Assembly (NCBI GenBank): GCA_946611495.1
Contig: CAMODR010000115.1
Coordinates: 1-5,221 of the forward strand
From: an uncultured Methanobrevibacter sp.
Lineage (GTDB): Archaea; Methanobacteriota; Methanobacteria; Methanobacteriales; Methanobacteriaceae
Direction: 5' to 3'
DNA: 5,221 bases
Below the pieces are notes generated by a model, which worked only from the letters and a program-made list of their open reading frames with translations, was not told the DNA's origin and made no database searches. Positions within the stretch are counted from its first letter, which is position 1; the number at the start of each line of letters is the position of its first letter. The position numbers and the translations under genes were made by a program. This document shows positions 1 to 5,221 of this stretch, piece after piece.

Positions 1-25
1 TATCTTAAGGCTTATATTTTTTTAT

Positions 26-991
26 TTATAGCATAAAGAACTTATCTTTACAGTAATTATATTCGATTTCTTTCTCTTCATTCAATGAATTCTTATAGAA
101 TTGTATTGCAAAGTATAAATCATGAATAGCTAGGCCATAATTATAGACTAAGATTCTTTCCTTATCATTTACACGTCCTTCAGCCTTTCCTAATAAAACG
201 TCTGTAGTGTTTTCTATTGATTTAAACTCATTAAAGTATTTGAATCCAGTGATCTGTTCAATTTCATCTGTAAAGACTTTATCAAAGAACAAGTCACAGT
301 TTTGGAATCCTAATGTCATGATAGGAATGATTGTAACTCCCTCCTTATAACAGTCATCTTCTGCAAAGTCTTCTGTTGCTCTTGTTACAGCAGAAATAAT
401 GACATCACTGCCTTCAATAGTCTCTTCATAGGTTTCACATAATTCAAATTTAATGTTTTCAAATTTAGAGAAGTAATTCATGAATCTTTCTTCATGATTA
501 TGATATTTATATAGCTTAAATGTGATTTCACGGTCTGTTATCTGTGACATTAAGACTTCTATACATGCAAACATTATGTTTCCTAAACCAAATAATCCAA
601 CGGTTTTAAAATCTTTTTTAGCATACATGATTGCAGAATGAGCTGCTGCTGCCCCAGTACGTAGAGTTGTGATGTATTCAACATCCATTACAGCTTTCAA
701 TATGCCTGTATCCGCTTCATATAATAACAAGTCACTCATCATGACTGAACGCTCTTCGCCTCTCTTTATTTGGTGACGCCCAATCATTTTGTTACAGACA
801 AGATTTTCCTCTTCATACATACAAGGCATACAAGCGTAATAATCTCCATCTGCTTGATTAATACGTGTTTTTGCAGGCATTACAAACTTATCTTTGTTTT
901 TTAATGCAAAATCAATCCATTCAAAATATTCTCCTGCAGGCAGTTGACTGCCAATCTTTTTACAAGTTTCAAAATCAAATATTTTTATCAT
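26..991 (-). CDS. Ornithine cyclodeaminase/mu-crystallin family protein, divergent
   Basis: The 321-residue length is normal for this family of NAD(P)-dependent enzymes (ornithine cyclodeaminase, ketimine reductase, archaeal alanine dehydrogenase, opine-type synthases). Family marks are Arg43 in KTRIN, the Met-Pro pair at 55-56, Lys68, the TG in YEADTGILKAVMD (91-103), the ITTLRTGAAAA signature at 107-117 with Arg111, and a Rossmann loop VGLFGLGNIM at 131-140. The dinucleotide loop reads GLGNIM rather than the usual GxGxQA/G. The segment that normally carries the catalytic Asp (Gly-x-Asp) reads Leu-Gly-Phe-Gln, so Gln230 appears to replace it. This argues against a standard ornithine-to-proline reaction. 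Cys54 and Cys57 form a CMPC motif around Met-Pro, with Cys66 nearby. It is probably a soluble cytoplasmic protein with no signal peptide or membrane segment. It lies 120 bp after the cytidylyltransferase fusion on the same strand, which suggests a role in the same surface-polymer locus, but its substrate is unknown. The start is supported by GAGGG 6 nt upstream. Confidence 0.88.
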   Translation of the reverse strand: MIKIFDFETCKKIGSQLPAGEYFEWIDFALKNKDKFVMPAKTRINQADGDYYACMPCMYEEENLVCNKMIGRHQIKRGEERSVMMSDLLLYEADTGILKAVMDVEYITTLRTGAAAAHSAIMYAKKDFKTVGLFGLGNIMFACIEVLMSQITDREITFKLYKYHNHEERFMNYFSKFENIKFELCETYEETIEGSDVIISAVTRATEDFAEDDCYKEGVTIIPIMTLGFQNCDLFFDKVFTDEIEQITGFKYFNEFKSIENTTDVLLGKAEGRVNDKERILVYNYGLAIHDLYFAIQFYKNSLNEEKEIEYNYCKDKFFML

Positions 992-997
992 ATTAAT

Positions 998-1002
998 CCC
1001 TC
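998..1002 (-). promoter_or_regulatory. Ribosome binding site of the cyclodeaminase-family gene
   Basis: GAGGG on the minus strand lies 6 nt before the ATG at 991. It supports this ATG as the start of the 321-residue protein. Confidence 0.78.
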
Positions 1003-1009
1003 ATTATGC

Positions 1010-1020
1010 ACTTTTAAAGT
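1010..1020. repeat. 11-bp palindrome ACTTTTAAAGT
   Basis: The arms ACTTT and AAAGT are perfect complements around a single central base. The site sits about 19 nt before the ATG of the cyclodeaminase-family gene, next to the ribosome binding site, where a bound repressor could block expression. In DNA this AT-rich, a chance origin is quite possible. Confidence 0.25.
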
Positions 1021-1111
1021 ATATAGATAATCTTAATGGGTTAACAGTTTTCATAGTCTTTGCTATTTTACATGAATTTAATTTTTTTACTTTTACACTT
1101 CTTTAGTCTTT

Positions 1112-2416
1112 TTATTCATTTATTTCATGAATTTCCTCTAGAATTTCAGCGATTTTTATGGATTCGTCTTCAAAAACTCCCATTGATTCTATACGGCCGT
1201 TCTTTAGCATTGTAGACATTGATTTAATCAGGTATTTAAATCCGTTTCCTTCAAAGTTTGTATTATATATTTCTGCTTCGCTTCCTCCAGGCTTATAAAG
1301 ACTAAAGCTTTTGCTTCTCCACCAGTTTTCTTTCATTCTAATGGTAGCTTCTGTTCCAATAATCTCTAGTTGATTGTCTACACGCAATTTGTTTCCTACA
1401 TTGATTACAGCTCTTGCATTCGGATAAACAAAGTTCATTGATGCAAATTCAATGTCATCTCCATCTTTTGTAACCATATAATCAGATTTTTCATAATCCT
1501 GTCCCAATATCTTTAGCATAGGAAGCAATGTCAATGAGCTTAAGTCATAGAATAGGTTGGACCTTTCCTCATCGTTTTTGGATATTGAACAGTTAAAGCT
1601 TAATATGTCTCCAATCAAGCCTCCTTGTGTCATCCATAAGAGCTGGTTGAAAACATAGATATGGACCATTTTTGTATTTTCCATAAGAATTACATTATTT
1701 TCCTTTGCAAGTTGGATCAATTCCTTGGTTTCACTTGCCTTATAGCTTGCAGGAGGATCATAAATTATATGCTTTCCTTTTTTCAATGCTTGTCTTATTA
1801 AATCGACTCTTTTTTCTATTGTGCAGCGAACATAAATTATATCTGAGTTCTCTATAAGTTCATCATATTCATAATAAATATTTTCCAAATCGTATTTTTC
1901 CTTAAACTTTTCAGATATTTCCTTTTGGGGTGAATAGACACCCTTTACCTGAAAACCATTTACCAATTTAGCCTCTTTTACGATTTCATTGTCGTCGGTT
2001 TCGTCACAGACTACTCCAATGTTATAATTCTTAAATGATTTCTCTCTAAGTTCAGTGCTGGAGATTCCTTTAGTTCTCTCTAAATATACCATTTCACAGT
2101 ATCTTGACAGATGGTCAAATTTTCCTTTCCAATCGTCTCCGATAACAAAGTAATCTATGTCATACTTTATTAGGTCTCCAATTTTCTGTCCAAGATATTC
2201 TTCAACGATTATCTCATCCACTAATCCAGTATTTTTAACATTTTCTATTCTAGTTGCAAGAGTATCATTTACACTTAGTTTGCCTCGTCCAATGTCATAG
2301 TTTTCTCCTGTTACACCGACGATTAGGTAATCTCCATATTCTTTTGCTCTTTTTAGAATATTGTAATGTCCCTTATGAAACATGTCGAATGTTCCATATG
2401 TTATAACTTTTTTCAT
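1112..2416 (-). CDS. TagD-like cytidylyltransferase fused to a Gfo/Idh/MocA-fold domain
   Basis: The 434 residues split into two parts. Residues 1-126 match glycerol-3-phosphate cytidylyltransferase (TagD/TarD): YGTFDMFHKGH at 7-17 with the HxGH signature (H14, H17), IGDDWKGKFD at 92-101 and RTKGISSTELR at 114-124. This family makes CDP-glycerol from CTP and glycerol 3-phosphate, and TagD alone is about 129 residues long. Residues 130-434 have the layout of a Gfo/Idh/MocA oxidoreductase: a Rossmann-like half, GKHIIYDPP at 214-222 in place of GKH..EKP, then a beta-sheet half with the GGLIGD segment at 265-270. The usual active-site residues are missing: no GxGxxG near 134, Pro221 where the EKP Lys should be, and Leu295/Leu298 where the catalytic-helix His and Asp normally sit. 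The oxidoreductase half may therefore be inactive or may do something different. It lies 97 bp after the glycerophosphotransferase gene, whose donor it could make. The start is supported by GAGGT 5 nt before ATG. The domain calls are firm; the in vivo product (CDP-glycerol or another CDP-polyol) is inferred. Confidence 0.92.
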   Translation of the reverse strand: MKKVITYGTFDMFHKGHYNILKRAKEYGDYLIVGVTGENYDIGRGKLSVNDTLATRIENVKNTGLVDEIIVEEYLGQKIGDLIKYDIDYFVIGDDWKGKFDHLSRYCEMVYLERTKGISSTELREKSFKNYNIGVVCDETDDNEIVKEAKLVNGFQVKGVYSPQKEISEKFKEKYDLENIYYEYDELIENSDIIYVRCTIEKRVDLIRQALKKGKHIIYDPPASYKASETKELIQLAKENNVILMENTKMVHIYVFNQLLWMTQGGLIGDILSFNCSISKNDEERSNLFYDLSSLTLLPMLKILGQDYEKSDYMVTKDGDDIEFASMNFVYPNARAVINVGNKLRVDNQLEIIGTEATIRMKENWWRSKSFSLYKPGGSEAEIYNTNFEGNGFKYLIKSMSTMLKNGRIESMGVFEDESIKIAEILEEIHEINE

Positions 2417-2421
2417 GCTTG

Positions 2422-2426
2422 ACCTC
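2422..2426 (-). promoter_or_regulatory. Ribosome binding site of the cytidylyltransferase fusion gene
   Basis: GAGGT on the minus strand lies 5 nt before the ATG at 2416. The TagD-like domain starts directly with MKKVITYGTFD, as in known TagD proteins, so this site and the homology agree on the start. Confidence 0.78.
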
Positions 2427-2438
2427 TTATTATTTTTT

Positions 2439-2453
2439 TAACTAAAGGAGTTA
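2439..2453. repeat. Small inverted repeat TAACT-AAAGG-AGTTA
   Basis: Two perfect 5-bp arms flank a 5-nt loop, about 23 nt before the ATG of the cytidylyltransferase fusion gene. On the coding strand the loop reads CCTTT and is followed by an A-run, so this is not an intrinsic terminator. It is short and AT-rich and may be chance; otherwise it could be a small operator or a leader hairpin. Confidence 0.25.
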
Positions 2454-2513
2454 GACAGTCTTATGATTATTTTATCAGCTTTTTATGAATTTGGTATTTC
2501 TTCATGTTTTTTA

Positions 2514-5153
2514 TCAATGTTTTCTTATCCAATCGTAAACACGCTTACAATTGTTCTTATCAGTATATTTAAAGAAATTATTCACTCTGTTATTGTATTT
2601 TTCTTCCATTTTACAGTCGTTTTCAATATATTCCTTTATTTTATTGACTAGTTCTTCCTCTTCCTTAAATACGTCTCCAAATGTACTTGCCTCATCATCA
2701 ACTAAAGCTTCTCCAAGCTCTGGAATTTCAACAGACTCTTCACCATAATGATAATAGACAATAGGTTTCTTAAGATATGCAAAATCAAAATGAACTGAAG
2801 AGTAGTCTGTCACCATCAAGGAGGTTTCACATAAAAGCTCATGAATCCTTCTATCATTATCGATTTCAATATTGTCCGTATTGAATAGGTCTAAAAATTT
2901 CAAAGAATTATGATGAGGTTTAAAAATGATTTTATAACCTTTTTCTTTTGCAAAATCTATTAATTCCATGTTATTTAACAAGCTATTCCATCTTGTAAAG
3001 TATTCAGAGCTTAATAAGTCATCTTCTGTTTTGATTGCCTGTCTCCAAGTTGGCATAATGAAGATTTCCTTCTTAAGATTATCATTATTTAGCTCATCAT
3101 AACGTGGAAATCCTAGTTTTTGAATGATTTGGCTATCATAGTTATAGTTTTCGACAAATGCATTATAGTCCAAATCTGAAACTGTCAATAGAAGTGAAAA
3201 GTTAAAGTCAAATTTCCTAAGCCAGTTGATTCTGTTGTATTTTACAACTCCATGCTGTAGGAAATAAATTGGAGGGCTTGATATTCCTTGTACTAACTTT
3301 AGGTTTTCATCTGCAAATGGATTTATATGCCTTTTGTATCCTTGGGATGATATGAACTTTTTTGTAAACATATAGGTTTTTTTATGCTTTAGTGATCCAA
3401 ATGCTAAAATCCTATTTCCAAATTCCTTTTTAAGTTTCTCAAACTCTGGATTTTCCTTTTCCAATGCGAAATACTTTTCCACATTGTCATTTTGGCCTGT
3501 AGCATATCTGAATAGATGCTCTCCATTATCACCTGTGCTGTCTCTTCTATCCATAAATAAGTATATTTGCTTATTTTTCATTTTAGGCAAGTATAATAAG
3601 TACAATAACCTATAAAAAATTGATTTGAATTTAAACTTTTGGCTGCTTCTTAGAATCTTTTTAAATGAACTTATTTCTAATCTAAGAGCCTTTGTATACT
3701 TATAAGGCATTATATAAATGGATTTGTTAATATGAGCTAGAATTTGTGAGTCTCTAATGTAAAAGTGACTAAATTTAGATAATTCAGCAAATTTTCTAAA
3801 TCCGATTTTGCTTTTAATGACTACTTTATTGTTGTCTTCTTCATAAATGGTTCTAAAGTCTATTCTGGTTTCTTTGTCTTTTTCTATTGGAATCTTTATA
3901 TCAAAATTATAGTTAAATCTCCAATCTATGCCAAGGAATCTTTTTGTCACTCTAGTTGTTCTTGGATATTCCATATACTTGGCTTTAAATACTTCTTTTT
4001 TTCCATTTTCTACTTTAATGGCCTCTATTCTTATTGCTTCATTATAGCAAGAGCTTACATAGTTTCCAGATAAGTTTAAGAAACCGTCTTTAAGCTCAAT
4101 TATATCAAGGAATATTTTATGCTTCTGCAAATTGTTTATTATTGTATCCTTGGTTTTCAATAGAATATTTTTCTCTTCATCAATTTCAACAGAGAATTCC
4201 TTACGATTCTTCAAATAGATTAAGAAGCGGCTAAAGTATATTTTCTTATTGCTAATGATTCTAGGGTTAAGAATAATCTCTTCGTCAATATGGTCTAGGA
4301 TATCATATAAGATTTCCCAAAACTCTTGTTTTTCTTCTTTGCTTAGGAATTCAGGCAAGTCATCAACATTTTCAAATTTTCTTAAGGCATAAACGATGAT
4401 TCCTTGTATAAAATCTGGAACTTTCCCTTCATTTTCTATGGAATAGCTAATCAGTTCCCTTAAGCATTTTAATCTGTAATTATAAAATTCTTTCCTGGTT
4501 TTTGAAGTCTTAGACAATGAATTTTCATTGCTTCTTCTAAAATAATATGTTGGCTTTTTCACAAGGCCTATTTTCTTTTTAAAAAGCAAGACCTTATTGA
4601 TGAAGACCAAATCTTCATCTATCAATAAATTCTCATCAAATCTTATGTCCCTTATTGCTTCTTTTTTTATGAAGCATGAACTTGCAGATGCTTGCAATGC
4701 CTCTGGATTTTCAATCAGGTCAATTACTCTATCTTTTGAATCATTCTTCTTATCGAATTTGTAGTTTAATTTGTAGTTTTTTTCATTAAATAAGCATATC
4801 GGTATGGAAATAAGATCTATATCTTTATTCTTATCAATGAAACTGTTTACAGATTCCAATGCATCATGAGTTAATTTATCATCGCTGTCTAAGAAATTGA
4901 TATATTCTCCTTGTGCAATTTCTAAGCCATAGTTTCTTGCTGCTCCAGGTCCTTTATGGTCTTTAGAGTAGACTTTTATGCGATTGTCTTTATTTGCATA
5001 ATCTTCAAGGATTGAAAGTGAATTATCTGTTGAACCATCATTTATACAGATGACCTCCATGTCCTTAAATGTTTGATTGATTAGGCTGTCTAAACATTCA
5101 TTGAGATATTTTTCTGTATTATAAACAGCTATGATAATTGAAAATTTGACCAT
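2514..5153 (-). CDS. Bifunctional GT2 glycosyltransferase / TagF-like CDP-glycerol glycerophosphotransferase
   Basis: This 879-residue protein is probably a peripheral membrane enzyme on the cytoplasmic face that builds a surface phosphopolymer. Residues 1 to about 230 form a GT-A family 2 glycosyltransferase: FSIIIAVYNTEKYL at 4-17, NDGSTDNS at 38-45, the metal-binding DSDD at 89-92 and an EDLVF-type catalytic motif at 180-184. Residues about 510-870 form a TagF/TarF-type GT-B phosphotransferase: GDNGEHLFRY at 541-550, QHG at 633-635, GFPRYDEL at 681-688, PTWR at 701-704, FKPHHN at 744-749 and TDYSS at 782-786 followed by KKPIVYY. The family uses CDP-glycerol or CDP-ribitol to add polyol-phosphate units. 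Residues 340-460 look beta-rich and unassigned. A short hydrophobic stretch at 511-523 (SIFYRLLYLLYLP) may touch the membrane. The start is fixed by GGAG 7 nt upstream. The downstream cytidylyltransferase could supply the donor. Both domains keep their key residues, so both are probably active; the exact sugar and polyol cannot be read from sequence. Confidence 0.93.
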   Translation of the reverse strand: MVKFSIIIAVYNTEKYLNECLDSLINQTFKDMEVICINDGSTDNSLSILEDYANKDNRIKVYSKDHKGPGAARNYGLEIAQGEYINFLDSDDKLTHDALESVNSFIDKNKDIDLISIPICLFNEKNYKLNYKFDKKNDSKDRVIDLIENPEALQASASSCFIKKEAIRDIRFDENLLIDEDLVFINKVLLFKKKIGLVKKPTYYFRRSNENSLSKTSKTRKEFYNYRLKCLRELISYSIENEGKVPDFIQGIIVYALRKFENVDDLPEFLSKEEKQEFWEILYDILDHIDEEIILNPRIISNKKIYFSRFLIYLKNRKEFSVEIDEEKNILLKTKDTIINNLQKHKIFLDIIELKDGFLNLSGNYVSSCYNEAIRIEAIKVENGKKEVFKAKYMEYPRTTRVTKRFLGIDWRFNYNFDIKIPIEKDKETRIDFRTIYEEDNNKVVIKSKIGFRKFAELSKFSHFYIRDSQILAHINKSIYIMPYKYTKALRLEISSFKKILRSSQKFKFKSIFYRLLYLLYLPKMKNKQIYLFMDRRDSTGDNGEHLFRYATGQNDNVEKYFALEKENPEFEKLKKEFGNRILAFGSLKHKKTYMFTKKFISSQGYKRHINPFADENLKLVQGISSPPIYFLQHGVVKYNRINWLRKFDFNFSLLLTVSDLDYNAFVENYNYDSQIIQKLGFPRYDELNNDNLKKEIFIMPTWRQAIKTEDDLLSSEYFTRWNSLLNNMELIDFAKEKGYKIIFKPHHNSLKFLDLFNTDNIEIDNDRRIHELLCETSLMVTDYSSVHFDFAYLKKPIVYYHYGEESVEIPELGEALVDDEASTFGDVFKEEEELVNKIKEYIENDCKMEEKYNNRVNNFFKYTDKNNCKRVYDWIRKH

Positions 5154-5156
5154 ATG

Positions 5157-5164
5157 CTCTCTCC
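5157..5164 (-). promoter_or_regulatory. Ribosome binding site of the GT2/TagF-like gene
   Basis: On the minus strand the sequence GGAGAGAG precedes the ATG at 5153. Counting GGAG (5164-5161) as the core, the spacing is 7 nt, which is ideal. The GT2 domain begins at residue 4, so this start gives a complete domain with no extension. Confidence 0.8.
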
Positions 5165-5179
5165 ATAAGATTTGATTGA

Positions 5180-5214
5180 TTAAATTGATTTTAATTTTTT
5201 AAATTGTTTTAATT
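5180..5214 (-). promoter_or_regulatory. AT-rich leader with a tandem near-repeat and possible TATA element
   Basis: On the plus strand, TTAAATTGATTTTAATT (5180-5196) is followed by TTAAATTGTTTTAATT (5199-5214), two copies that differ by one missing A. On the minus strand this region contains a TTTAAAAAATT run about 45-50 nt before the ATG. If the host is an archaeon, that position suits a TATA box with a leader of roughly 20 nt that still includes the ribosome binding site. I see no good bacterial -35/-10 pair. The whole stretch is low in complexity, so both the promoter and the meaning of the repeat are tentative. Confidence 0.3.
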
Positions 5215-5221
5215 CTTTTTA

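Larger units (their letters stand above)
992..1111 (-). other. 120-bp gap before the cyclodeaminase-family gene
   Basis: This gap is non-coding on both strands as far as I can see. On the minus strand it contains two copies of AAAGACTA (1111-1104 and 1061-1054), a CTATATACT stretch (about 1025-1017) and the ribosome binding site. TATACT (1023-1018) resembles a bacterial -10 box, with a poor TTAACC -35 at 15 bp. As an archaeal TATA box it would place the transcript start almost on top of the ribosome binding site, which fits less well. No T-run terminator follows the upstream stop codon on the coding strand. Co-transcription with an optional weak internal promoter is my best reading. Confidence 0.35.
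2417..2513 (-). other. 97-bp gap between the glycerophosphotransferase and cytidylyltransferase genes
   Basis: No open frame with family similarity lies here. Read on the minus strand it holds an AT-rich ATAAAATAATCATAAG stretch (about 2476-2461) that could serve as an archaeal TATA region, a weak 5-bp inverted repeat (2439-2453), an A-run, and then the ribosome binding site. There is no GC-rich hairpin followed by T residues, so read-through from the upstream gene is likely, although an extra internal promoter cannot be excluded. Confidence 0.4.

Noticed and set aside
1..25. Possible terminator after the cyclodeaminase-family gene
   Set aside because: On the coding strand the tail is an A-run followed by a CTTAAG palindrome with no T-run inside the window; too little sequence remains to decide.
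26..991. Calling the third gene a true ornithine cyclodeaminase
   Set aside because: The apparent loss of the catalytic Asp and the altered nucleotide loop make a specific activity unsafe, so only the family is given.
2030..2416. Reading the cytidylyltransferase fusion as two genes joined by a sequencing error
   Set aside because: The frame is open throughout, the linker at 126-132 is short and clean, no internal ribosome binding site or start lies at the junction, and both halves fit a normal domain boundary.
2431..2453. Hairpin plus T-run on the plus strand resembling a terminator
   Set aside because: The arms are only 5 bp and AT-rich, the T-run lies before the hairpin when read on the plus strand and becomes an A-run after it on the minus strand, and no plus-strand gene needs a terminator here.
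2463..2748. Two short plus-strand open frames (62 and 65 codons) at 2463-2651 and 2551-2748
   Set aside because: They lie almost wholly antisense to the C-terminal end of the glycerophosphotransferase gene, have low-complexity Phe/Ile/Ser-rich translations with no family motif and no convincing ribosome binding site, and look like shadows of AT-rich coding sequence.

Overview
The window is strongly AT-rich and holds three complete genes. All lie on the minus strand and are read right to left: 5153-2514, then 2416-1112, then 991-26. Together they cover almost everything. The two gaps (97 and 120 bp) and the two ends carry no RNA gene, insertion sequence or CRISPR array that I can see. Each gene has a clear purine-rich Shine-Dalgarno sequence (GGAG or GAGG type) 5-7 nt before its ATG, which fixes all three starts. 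The low GC, the protein style and the lack of obvious hairpin-plus-U terminators fit a gut methanogen of the Methanobrevibacter/Methanosphaera type. A low-GC Firmicute is a real alternative. The sequence alone does not settle this.

The first gene in transcription order encodes an 879-residue two-domain enzyme. It has a family 2 (GT-A) glycosyltransferase at the N-terminus and a CDP-glycerol:poly(glycerophosphate) glycerophosphotransferase (TagF/TarF-like, GT-B) domain at the C-terminus, joined by a long beta-rich linker region. The second encodes a 434-residue fusion of a TagD-like glycerol-3-phosphate cytidylyltransferase (residues 1-126) to a Gfo/Idh/MocA-fold oxidoreductase domain (130-434). 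The third encodes a 321-residue ornithine cyclodeaminase/mu-crystallin family protein.

The first two genes form a logical pair: one makes a CDP-activated polyol such as CDP-glycerol, and the other transfers the phosphopolyol to a growing surface glycan. The window therefore looks like part of a locus for a teichoic-acid-like or phosphopolyol-decorated cell-surface polymer, probably continuing past both edges. The third gene is an unexpected neighbour; it may make or modify an amino- or imino-acid-type building block, but that is inference.

The most interesting signal is that both dehydrogenase-type domains look catalytically remodelled. In the fusion protein, the Gfo/Idh/MocA domain lacks the GxGxxG nucleotide loop, the Lys of the EKP motif, and the His and Asp of the usual catalytic helix. 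The cytidylyltransferase half keeps every signature motif. In the cyclodeaminase relative, the catalytic Asp appears to be Gln and the dinucleotide loop is altered, while the substrate-side Arg/Lys residues remain. These two genes may represent an uncharacterised activation or regulatory module for surface phosphopolymers.
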